From Thermoplasmata archaeon (GTDB taxonomy: Archaea > Thermoplasmatota > E2 > UBA202 > JdFR-43), in the NCBI GenBank assembly GCA_003650975.1, contig QMSU01000019.1, positions 1 through 10,224 on the forward strand: a stretch of DNA of 10,224 nucleotides, given 5' to 3'. Below, one piece after another: positions 1-5,588 of the stretch. How positions within the stretch are numbered: the stretch's first letter is position 1; each line of letters opens with the position of its first letter. The notes below the pieces were generated by a model that saw only the letters and a list, made by a program, of their open reading frames with translations, did not search any database and had not been told where the DNA came from. The position numbers were made by a program, and so were the translations under genes.

Positions 1-170
1 ATTTTCCCGGATTCTTCGAGGTAGTCAATAATTAGACTGAAGGTCTGGTACATCATTTTCTTTGGTAACATTTTCCAGACCTCAGTTTTTCTTGGATAAT
101 CCATATTTTTGATGGTTTCCTCCACCATAAGCACGGTATCAAGCCGGGGATAATGGATACTTTTCGGCAT
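1..170 (-). CDS. Partial small winged-helix-like protein (N-terminal 56 codons)
   Basis: The minus-strand frame opens with ATG at 170 and stays open to the window edge, so the C-terminus is missing. The start reads MPKSIHYPRLDTVLMVEE, followed by a helix-rich stretch with PRKTEVWKMLPKKMMYQTF and then IIDYLEESGKI. This reads as a short DNA-binding-type fold: one helix, a turn, a positively charged recognition-like helix and the start of a wing. I recall archaeal small proteins with the same YPRLDTVLMVE opening, often described as hypothetical and sometimes near toxin-antitoxin genes, but I cannot confirm that here. The start is supported by stacked TATA-like elements just upstream (177-211) and by AGTGAT five bases before the ATG, a possible weak ribosome-binding site. 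Function beyond likely nucleic-acid binding is inference. Confidence 0.7.
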   Translation of the reverse strand, partial: MPKSIHYPRLDTVLMVEETIKNMDYPRKTEVWKMLPKKMMYQTFSLIIDYLEESGK

Positions 171-176
171 TCTATC

Positions 177-211
177 ACTTATATAAACTTATATAACTCC
201 AATATATAAAG
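177..211 (-). promoter_or_regulatory. TATA-rich promoter with a 10-bp tandem repeat
   Basis: On the plus strand the decamer ACTTATATAA occurs twice in direct tandem (177-186 and 187-196). A third TATA-like element, AATATATAAA, lies at 201-210. Read on the minus strand these lie 1-4 helical turns upstream of the ATG at 170. The middle copy is about 24 bases from the start, the usual spacing for a leaderless archaeal transcript; the outermost would give a leader of about 11 nt containing AGTGAT. One-turn spacing of identical elements could also be a binding site for a dimeric repressor, possibly the encoded winged-helix protein itself (inference). Confidence 0.5.
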
Positions 212-267
212 ATTTCTTCACACCGCCAAATCTTTTCGCTTAACAGACATAATGAATGCAAAGAGAG

Positions 268-339
268 CGCCGTCGGCCGGATTCGAACCGGCGACCGCCC
301 GGTTAACAGCCGGGTGCTCCACCACTAAGCTACGACGGC
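268..339 (-). tRNA. tRNA-Asn (anticodon GUU)
   Basis: The minus strand folds as a complete 72-nt cloverleaf. The acceptor stem is GCCGTCG/CGACGGC (7 bp) with discriminator G. U8 and A9 are present. The D stem is GCTT/GAGC. The anticodon stem CCCGG/CCGGG closes the loop CTGTTAA, which places GTT as the anticodon, so asparagine. The variable loop has five bases. The T arm GCCGG-TTCGAAT-CCGGC has the standard TTCGA loop. No CCA is encoded (the next bases are CTC), so CCA-adding enzyme is needed. No intron is seen. A run of eight T on the minus strand about 28 bases upstream (364-371) may serve as its TATA region, or the tRNA may be co-transcribed with the radical SAM operon. Confidence 0.97.
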
Positions 340-363
340 AACGAGATGAAATGCGGAGGTGAT

Positions 364-371
364 AAAAAAAA
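364..371 (-). terminator. Oligo-T tract after the radical SAM operon
   Basis: Eight consecutive T on the minus strand begin about eight bases after the stop codon at 379-381. This fits an archaeal U-tract terminator for the htpX operon. The same A/T block lies 25-32 bases before tRNA-Asn and may double as its promoter element. The plus strand here also reads GGAGGTGAT (355-363), an ideal ribosome-binding sequence, but no start codon follows at a usable distance. Confidence 0.45.
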
Positions 372-378
372 TCTTCGC

Positions 379-1245
379 TTACAACAGATGAATACCCTGC
401 CTCTTCGCATGGGCAACAACCTCACGGTATTCATCTGGAGTGATTCTTCTTCCCAGTTCCTCATACTCCTCCGCCCTGTATGCGGGGTAATACTGGTCCA
501 TGATGTTGACCGCAGCCTCCGGCGTGTGTGATGCTATCCAGTCAATCACCGGTTTTGAACAGCATTCCACATGACCCGGCAGAACGAGGTGGCGTATGAT
601 GACTTCCCCCTGTTCGTATGCAATCTCATGGTTTCTGGAAACAACCTCCCAGTATCTTTTTACCTTTGAGAGTCGCTGGGCACATGCATCGTTGCCGTAT
701 TTGAAATCGGTGAGGTACACATCCGTGATGTACCCCAGAATATCCATTGTTTCCTCGCTGCAGTACATGTTGGAGTTCCACACCTGGGGAATGTTCGCCC
801 TGCATCGGTGGAGTACCTGCAGGATATACCGGAGATGGGGTGTGGGCTCCCCGCCAACCCAGTTGATGTTCTTTGCCTGTGCCGAAGCATGTCCAATGAG
901 TGTGGCGATGCGTTCCGGTGGGATATGCACCCCGGCTTCCTGCTGCGAGATGTCCCAGTTCTGGCAGTACACGCACGAGAAGTTGCATCCGGAAAAGAAG
1001 ATGGTGTATGAGGGAACGAGCACTCGCTCCTCTCCGTAATGAAAAAAATGGGAGGTGATGGCAGTATCCCTCACATTGCATGCACCGGCGGTTTCGTATC
1101 TGTTCACGCCGCACCGGTGTTCACAGAAATGGCATCTCCGATACATTTCTTCGGCCCGTTCAATGAGGGATGGCAGGTGATGCATATGTGTGAGATACCT
1201 GCTCTTTTCCCTTCCCTTCAGAATGCGGTGGTAGTGCTCAAGCAT
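379..1245 (-). CDS. PflX-like radical SAM protein (COG1313 type)
   Basis: A 288-residue member of the radical SAM superfamily related to pyruvate formate-lyase activating enzymes; the substrate is unknown. The cluster-binding CxxxCxxC motif is at residues 87-94 (SGCNFSCVYCQNWDIS), preceded by the conserved TIFF and followed by a GGEPTPH segment (131-137) that would contact S-adenosylmethionine. An extra N-terminal cysteine set (C38, C41, C45, C56, with CGVNR) is typical of the PflX subgroup and could hold a second metal or cluster. The start at 1245 overlaps the AMMECR1 stop by 8 bases (ATGCTTGA) and gives normal family length; an ATG at 1266 would add seven residues. It is last in the htpX-DUF151-AMMECR1 operon. 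Co-occurrence of AMMECR1, Memo and a radical SAM enzyme is known, but its biochemical product is not, and no Memo gene is visible here. Confidence 0.9.
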   Translation of the reverse strand: MLEHYHRILKGREKSRYLTHMHHLPSLIERAEEMYRRCHFCEHRCGVNRYETAGACNVRDTAITSHFFHYGEERVLVPSYTIFFSGCNFSCVYCQNWDISQQEAGVHIPPERIATLIGHASAQAKNINWVGGEPTPHLRYILQVLHRCRANIPQVWNSNMYCSEETMDILGYITDVYLTDFKYGNDACAQRLSKVKRYWEVVSRNHEIAYEQGEVIIRHLVLPGHVECCSKPVIDWIASHTPEAAVNIMDQYYPAYRAEEYEELGRRITPDEYREVVAHAKRQGIHLL

Positions 1246-1822
1246 GCAGTTCAACGCGCACCACATCCCCGCGGGGGCGTTCCTCTGAAAACACCGTCCC
1301 CTGAAAGGTGTATACCTTCGTCATATCGTCATGCCATGCATCAGGTGGGAGACCCGCCTTCATGCACGTCTGGCGGAGAAACTCCATTTCGTCCCACTGA
1401 TATTCCACCGGCACCTGCGGGAGGAGCAGCCCGCGGTAGATGCCCCTCTCCACAATAAGGCCGTCCCTCCCTATCACTATATGTTGCGAATACTCCTCCG
1501 GCGTGCATGTGAGGGGTCGCGGCGGCGTGAGCACAGAAACCTCCACGATGATACGGTCAAGCTCATCTTCCCTCAGGTGAGGAAAACGGGGGTCATGGCA
1601 TGCAGAAACGGCGGCCTCCTTAATCGCCCTTCGCAGTGGATAGTGAGGTTCCGGAATTCCTATGCATCCTCTCAGCATTCTCTCCGGGTACGTGTGAAGG
1701 GTGACAAACGCACCTGCCTCCCCGTCAAAATTGTCCAGCTCCGGGAGGGGCTCTCCCTTCACATGGCCCTCTATCACATTCCGTGCATATTTCACGAGTG
1801 TTTTTCCCTCTTCCAGCTGCAT
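1238..1822 (-). CDS. AMMECR1-domain protein
   Basis: A 194-residue protein with the AMMECR1 signature LRGCIG at residues 50-55. The other family landmarks follow in order: a DPRF motif (77-80), EVSVLTPP (94-101), a GRDGLIVE-type strand (118-125), and GLLLPQVPVE (131-140) leading to WDEMEFLRQTCMKAGL. AMMECR1 proteins occur in all domains of life and are named after a human deletion-syndrome gene; their biochemical role is unsettled, and the invariant LRGCIG suggests a binding or catalytic site. I chose ATG at 1822 because it matches normal family length and leaves 20 bases after the DUF151 stop. A longer frame to 1921 would lie largely inside the upstream gene and adds unrelated sequence. The gene is third in the operon and overlaps the radical SAM gene downstream, which supports a shared pathway (inference). 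Confidence 0.93.
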   Translation of the reverse strand: MQLEEGKTLVKYARNVIEGHVKGEPLPELDNFDGEAGAFVTLHTYPERMLRGCIGIPEPHYPLRRAIKEAAVSACHDPRFPHLREDELDRIIVEVSVLTPPRPLTCTPEEYSQHIVIGRDGLIVERGIYRGLLLPQVPVEYQWDEMEFLRQTCMKAGLPPDAWHDDMTKVYTFQGTVFSEERPRGDVVRVELHA

Positions 1823-1842
1823 GGTGTTAAACCATTCTTCAT

Positions 1843-2280
1843 TTAAAAATGCTCTATCCCCAGTTCCTCCCTGCTCTTTCCCGCCTCGTCCAGCACCCTT
1901 CTGGAAACAAATATGTCGCACCCCTCCCTCACGGCAAGCGCTATGCAGTCGCTGGGTCGGGCATCGATGACCGTTTCGCTCACCCCGCCCTCCTTCTCGT
2001 GCTCCACGTAGAGTCGGGCCATGAACACGCCCTCCACCAGCTCGTCAATGACCACCTTCTTTATGGAGGCCCCCAGTGAATTCAGCACCTGCATGAACAA
2101 ATCATGGGTGAGCGGACGGTGAAACCGCTTTCCCTGGAGGCCGTGCAGTATGCTCTCCGCCTGCTGAAAACTCACGTAGATGGGAAGTGCCATGGTTTCG
2201 TTCACCAGCACGATTTCGGAATAGGTATCGGCATGATACACCTGTGGATACACCTCCATTTTCACCAGCTCTGCGTTCAT
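1843..2280 (-). CDS. DUF151 / bifunctional nuclease family protein
   Basis: A 145-residue protein with the BFN (DUF151) domain across nearly its whole length. Landmarks are the N-terminal IVLVNETMALPIYV strand pair, RPLTHDLF at about residues 55-62, then VVIDEL and VFMARLYV strands, IDARPSDCIALAVREG at about 106-121, and a C-terminal IFVSRRVLDEAG. Plant and bacterial members have been reported to act as nucleases on RNA and DNA, but most members are uncharacterised, so catalytic activity here is inferred. The ATG overlaps the htpX stop in ATGA (2277-2280), a clear sign of translational coupling. Its co-transcription with a membrane protease gene suggests a role in stress or quality control, which the sequence cannot prove. 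Confidence 0.92.
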   Translation of the reverse strand: MNAELVKMEVYPQVYHADTYSEIVLVNETMALPIYVSFQQAESILHGLQGKRFHRPLTHDLFMQVLNSLGASIKKVVIDELVEGVFMARLYVEHEKEGGVSETVIDARPSDCIALAVREGCDIFVSRRVLDEAGKSREELGIEHF

Positions 2281-3221
2281 GGTACCCCGGCCAGTCGTTT
2301 TATTCGCTCCACCACGTTGGGATGGGATGAAAACAGTTCCATTATTTTGTCTGAACGGGAGGGTTGCGCCCGCGATGCAAAGACCCTCACCTCATATTCG
2401 TCGAGATGCCCATCCATATTCAGATCGGCCTTCGTCACATCCGAGACATCGGCACGGGCTCTCGATGGATCGGTGGCAAAAAATGCCTTCATCCCCTCCA
2501 CCTGCCTCACCCTCTCCCTGGGAAGGGATGTGGTGGCCGCGGTGATACGGTACAATGCGGAGGCGAGTGCGTGCGGTTTCCCCGTGAGCTCCGCCGAGCC
2601 GAAATCGGCATAGTACTCCCTGATTCTGCTCACATAGAGTACCAGGAAATTGCTGAGAATATACACGCCGAAGGCAGCAAGGGCAATCAGTGTGGCATCG
2701 CCCCTTCTTCGGCTCCACAGAAAACTCCAGAATATGAAATAACTTATCAGGGGAATGACCGAAAGGGTCGCGAGAACGACCATGTCCCGGTGCCGGAGAT
2801 GGGAGAGTTCATGCCCCAGCACCGCCTCCAGCTCCTCATCGTTCAGCACATTGAGCAGACCACGGGTGACACACACCCTGCCGTCCCGCACGCTTCTCCC
2901 GAAGGCAAAGGCATTGGGCACATCCACCTGGGCGATGCCCACCCTGGGCATGGGGATCCCCGCCCTTTCTGCCAGCCTCTCCACCATCCCGTAGAGCTCC
3001 GGCATATCCTCACGGTGAATGTACTTCACCCTCATGGTGACCTCGATGATTTTGGGACTCGCCAGATACTGGAGAAGCACGATGAAGAGCGCCAGCACCC
3101 CCATGACCACCGGCTGCGCATAGCCTGCAAGGTAGGCAATCACCACCAACAGCCCGTACACCAGTGCGAACAGCAGCGCAATGGCAAGCGCAAGTCGAGC
3201 ATGAAGCCACAGCACCTTCAT
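2277..3221 (-). CDS. htpX: HtpX-like membrane zinc metalloprotease (M48)
   Basis: A 314-residue M48 protease, expected in the cytoplasmic membrane with its catalytic domain on the cytoplasmic side, degrading damaged membrane proteins. Two N-terminal hydrophobic segments (about residues 9-31 and 36-53) are followed by the conserved NAFAFGR (103-109). The zinc site HELSH is at 137-141 and the third ligand is probably E202 in REYYAD; two more hydrophobic segments lie between them (about 147-169 and 177-198). The C-terminus has the usual LFSSHPNVVERI. An unusual element is DLNMDGHLDEYE (266-277), a canonical EF-hand-like calcium loop placed just before that motif. The ATG at 3221 is preferred over an in-frame TTG at 3227, because a TATA-like TATTAATA lies about 25 bases upstream, fitting a leaderless transcript. 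First gene of the four-gene operon. Confidence 0.95.
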   Translation of the reverse strand: MKVLWLHARLALAIALLFALVYGLLVVIAYLAGYAQPVVMGVLALFIVLLQYLASPKIIEVTMRVKYIHREDMPELYGMVERLAERAGIPMPRVGIAQVDVPNAFAFGRSVRDGRVCVTRGLLNVLNDEELEAVLGHELSHLRHRDMVVLATLSVIPLISYFIFWSFLWSRRRGDATLIALAAFGVYILSNFLVLYVSRIREYYADFGSAELTGKPHALASALYRITAATTSLPRERVRQVEGMKAFFATDPSRARADVSDVTKADLNMDGHLDEYEVRVFASRAQPSRSDKIMELFSSHPNVVERIKRLAGVP

Positions 3222-3242
3222 TATCAATAAAAATACGGGTGT

Positions 3243-3250
3243 TATTAATA
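3243..3250 (-). promoter_or_regulatory. TATA element for the htpX operon
   Basis: TATTAATA on the minus strand is centred about 25 bases before the htpX ATG, with no ribosome-binding sequence between them. This spacing predicts transcription starting at or next to the start codon. Confidence 0.5.
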
Positions 3251-3422
3251 GTTTATCGCACAGTTTTCGCAGTGAGAAAGGTATGAGATGACACGCTTCT
3301 CATGATGGGAATGCATCCAGGGGATTGAGAAACGGGCGCAGCGGCCCACATTCCCCATTGAAATGGTACTTTCCATCTTCCATTCACGCTCCGGCGAAGA
3401 TGCACGGCCCTTCCCGCAGGAT

Positions 3423-4097
3423 TCATTTGAATATCTCATCCTTTTCCCGGTACCAGAGCACCAGGTCAAGGGCGTTGATGGGTATGCCCACCTCCTCCGC
3501 AAAACGCTGCATCCGCTGCTCCACCTCAAGGTATCTTCCCTTTGACATGGTGCCAGGGATGGCATCTATCACGCCGAATGCGTGAAGATTTCTCAGTATG
3601 TGGCGGTCGAGGATGGCAAGGGAATCCGCCATCCCTATGTTCCGCAAGAAGTGGCTTGCTTCCTTGTATCCCATTCCCTTCACATATGCCACCAGCCATT
3701 CCCGTGCTTCATGCTGGTCGGAGAATTGCTGCAGCGTCTCTCTTATGATGAAGGAGTTGTTTCTGGTGAAAAGACGCCGTGCCTCAACAATATACACCGC
3801 TTTTTTATGTCTGAATCGTGCCACGGCAAGTTCGGCGGAAATCTTCTGTGTGCTCCCCTCCAGCCACACCCCCTTTTCTCTCAGTGCCATCACCGCATGC
3901 CAGCATGGGCGCGGCGAGCACTGGGGGGTGAGCAGACAGAAGAGAAGTTCGGCAAACAGATCCTCGTCGCTTCCCTCCTCCCATATCCGTTTGAAGGATT
4001 GCAGTCGCGCTGTCACCTCACGTGCTATCGAACGGTGGAGTTTTTGGAGTTCTTCCACTGATGCTGCCTCTTTTCGGGTGCTGCGCATGCTTATCAT
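3423..4097 (-). CDS. ogg: Archaeal Ogg2-type 8-oxoguanine DNA glycosylase/lyase
   Basis: A 224-residue helix-hairpin-helix DNA glycosylase of the archaeal Ogg2 family (COG1059), which removes 8-oxoguanine and nicks the abasic site. Recognisable segments are FAELLFCLLTPQ (48-59), the hairpin KGMGYKEASHFLRNIG (140-155) with catalytic Lys145, and LAILDRHILR (160-169) with catalytic Asp164. The protein ends LVLWYREKDEIFK. The C-terminal lysine is diagnostic: in Ogg2 enzymes it has been shown to help discriminate 8-oxoguanine from guanine. The frame extends upstream to 4214, but those residues are unlike the family and cross the promoter; ATG at 4097 lies about 30 bases from the TATA element, and ATG at 4088 is also possible. 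It is separated by 201 bases from htpX, which has its own promoter, so it is probably a single-gene unit. Confidence 0.94.
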   Translation of the reverse strand: MISMRSTRKEAASVEELQKLHRSIAREVTARLQSFKRIWEEGSDEDLFAELLFCLLTPQCSPRPCWHAVMALREKGVWLEGSTQKISAELAVARFRHKKAVYIVEARRLFTRNNSFIIRETLQQFSDQHEAREWLVAYVKGMGYKEASHFLRNIGMADSLAILDRHILRNLHAFGVIDAIPGTMSKGRYLEVEQRMQRFAEEVGIPINALDLVLWYREKDEIFK

Positions 4098-4122
4098 CCC
4101 TGTGAGTATGTGAGGGGAGCAC

Positions 4123-4130
4123 AAATATTT
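4123..4130. promoter_or_regulatory. Shared palindromic TATA element for divergent genes
   Basis: AAATATTT is a perfect palindrome. It lies about 30 bases before the ogg ATG (4097, minus) and about 25 bases before the ATG at 4151 (plus). Both distances fit leaderless or near-leaderless starts, and no second TATA-like element is evident in the 53-base gap, so one element may serve both directions. Confidence 0.5.
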
Positions 4131-4150
4131 ATTGCCCGCCGTGTTTTCAT

Positions 4151-4327
4151 ATGGTGTGGATTGAGAAACTTGGGGAACACGTGATTGATTTAAGTCTTTC
4201 GCGAATGCGTGCATTTATTGGTGAGTACGGTAAACCGGAGTATGACATCATCCATGTGCAGACGAATGAAAGAAGGATAATGAATATTCTATATGGATGT
4301 ACGTTTGAATTTCAAATTAAAAAATAA
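4151..4327 (+). CDS. Small 58-residue protein or gene remnant
   Basis: An ATG-TAA frame of 58 codons, opening MVWIEKLGEHVIDLSLSRM and ending FEFQIKK. I do not recognise it. The composition is protein-like (mixed hydrophobic and charged residues, an amphipathic first half, no low-complexity runs), and the ATG sits about 25 bases after the palindromic TATA at 4123-4130, so it is probably expressed. G+C content falls sharply across its second half (27% in 4261-4320), where the A/T-rich island begins. It may therefore be the truncated front of a longer gene whose end was replaced, rather than an intact small protein. There is no visible ribosome-binding site. Its job cannot be inferred. Confidence 0.5.
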   Translation: MVWIEKLGEHVIDLSLSRMRAFIGEYGKPEYDIIHVQTNERRIMNILYGCTFEFQIKK

Positions 4328-4347
4328 TAATCCATAAACCCCAGAAC

Positions 4348-4357
4348 AATATTTTTA
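4348..4357 (+). promoter_or_regulatory. TATA element for the 4380 gene
   Basis: The A/T tract AATATTTTTA is centred about 27 bases before the ATG at 4380. No purine-rich ribosome-binding sequence precedes that ATG, so the transcript is probably leaderless and should continue through folC. Confidence 0.45.
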
Positions 4358-4379
4358 ACCATAGTTGTGTTTATGAATA

Positions 4380-5588
4380 ATGGAGAACACTTACAGGATA
4401 ATACATTTACATTATAGCAATTTGGGTGTTAATAGTAACTGTAAATTCTTTGAAGAGATAAAAAAAGGATGTAAAAACGATTGCAAAGAAATCGGCTTAC
4501 AAAATATTTTTTCTTTTGATGATGAAGATATCAGGGATAACTATTCCGATAGATTTGCATATCATAGAATTTTCAAAAAAAAATTCAAGGCTTTGAAGTT
4601 AGAGGATCCATCAACAGAGGGTATTAGTACCGTATTCTTTGAAAATGGAGTAGTTTTGATAGTTTCTACATATGTGGTAACTGGTGATATATCAGAGGTA
4701 ATTGAAAAAGAGAGAGAATGTTACGATAAAAGCGAGGAACATGCCCTAAAAAAATTTAAAGAAATAGAAAAAATGCTACCAAGCCTTGAAAAGAGATATA
4801 ATGGAATCGATCATCATAGAATAGTTATTCTCCTTCCGGAGGAGGAAAGAACTTCTCTTAATTTTGTTGATGTAGTACGGCTTATTACTGGTAAACACGA
4901 ATCAGAAAAAATAAGGGAGAGCTATATTGAAAAGATGAAGAATATTTCCAGAGAAAAGGGAGAATACCTTGTTTTCCATTGGAGAGCTGATTTTATAAAA
5001 CATCAAAAATCTTTATCTGAACAATTAGTCAATCTCATAATATTTTCTAGGTTGTTAAAATATGAATTGAAAGTTTTAGATAATGAGCTTGGGATACTGA
5101 TAACTAAGTCAATTGAAAAAATTGATGAATTAAAAGAGACAAGACCCATTTATTGGAGTCCAGTAGGCTTTAAGAGATTAATGTGGAACATGAGTGAAAA
5201 GAAAATTTATCTGATAGAGAGGTTGGAATATCTAGACAATTATTCAAAAGCATTTCAGTCAAACTATTTCATAACAGCCATGGATGAAATGGAAGAAATC
5301 TACCGTATCCGAGATTGGAGAAAGTCAATCGAGAAAAAAATTCAATACTTGGATGAGTTTTTAACATTCTTTGATGGCATTGTAACTGAATTTACGGATA
5401 AATTTGCTAAGATAATTGGCCTATTATTAACCCTACTAGCTTCCATAATATCATTCTTGCTAGCAATACAGGTAGGGGGGGCAATTGCAGTTATTTCATT
5501 AATTGTGGCGTTAGCCATATTCCTAGCTTTCTTTGTAATAAGAGAGCGCACTGTATTCTCCTGGAAAATTCCGAGAGACAAAAAATGA
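4380..5588 (+). CDS. Unrecognised protein with C-terminal two-helix membrane anchor
   Basis: A 402-residue protein I cannot assign. Residues 1-100 look like a mixed alpha/beta domain with strands at STVFFENGVVLIVSTYVV (83-100). Residues 104-200 are charged and largely helical, with one strand RIVILLP (147-153). Residues 205-340 are long amphipathic, lysine- and glutamate-rich helices, probably coiled-coil. Two hydrophobic helices follow (about 344-363 and 366-386), joined by a very short turn, then a basic tail ending RDKK. This layout, a soluble front, helical stalk and terminal hairpin, faintly resembles DUF155/RMND1-type membrane proteins, but the match is impressionistic. There is no signal peptide, so the soluble part is probably cytoplasmic. 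The last bases overlap the folC start as ATGA, so the two are translationally coupled. Composition is far more A/T-rich than the genes around it, pointing to transfer. Confidence 0.85.
   Translation: MENTYRIIHLHYSNLGVNSNCKFFEEIKKGCKNDCKEIGLQNIFSFDDEDIRDNYSDRFAYHRIFKKKFKALKLEDPSTEGISTVFFENGVVLIVSTYVVTGDISEVIEKERECYDKSEEHALKKFKEIEKMLPSLEKRYNGIDHHRIVILLPEEERTSLNFVDVVRLITGKHESEKIRESYIEKMKNISREKGEYLVFHWRADFIKHQKSLSEQLVNLIIFSRLLKYELKVLDNELGILITKSIEKIDELKETRPIYWSPVGFKRLMWNMSEKKIYLIERLEYLDNYSKAFQSNYFITAMDEMEEIYRIRDWRKSIEKKIQYLDEFLTFFDGIVTEFTDKFAKIIGLLLTLLASIISFLLAIQVGGAIAVISLIVALAIFLAFFVIRERTVFSWKIPRDKK

Noticed and set aside
355-363. Perfect GGAGGTGAT ribosome-binding sequence on the plus strand
   Set aside because: No ATG, GTG or TTG follows within a usable distance, and the downstream plus frame is antisense to the radical SAM gene. 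It most likely reflects sequence between the operon end and the tRNA.
596-1039. Plus-strand and alternative minus-strand frames across the radical SAM gene
   Set aside because: They overlap a gene with a complete CxxxCxxC motif and family layout, and contain no recognisable domains.
1823-1921. Longer N-terminus for AMMECR1
   Set aside because: The extension is read inside the DUF151 gene, is glycine/arginine-rich and matches nothing in the family; ATG 1822 gives the normal length.
2364-3230. 288-codon plus-strand frame opposite htpX
   Set aside because: The minus strand carries an unmistakable M48 protease. The plus frame is dominated by His, Pro and Arg and shows no family motif.
3245-3410. 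Possible small cysteine/histidine-rich peptide between ogg and htpX on the minus strand
   Set aside because: The frame runs out of the ogg gene in another phase, has no supported start or ribosome-binding site, and its Cys and His residues do not form a regular metal-binding pattern.
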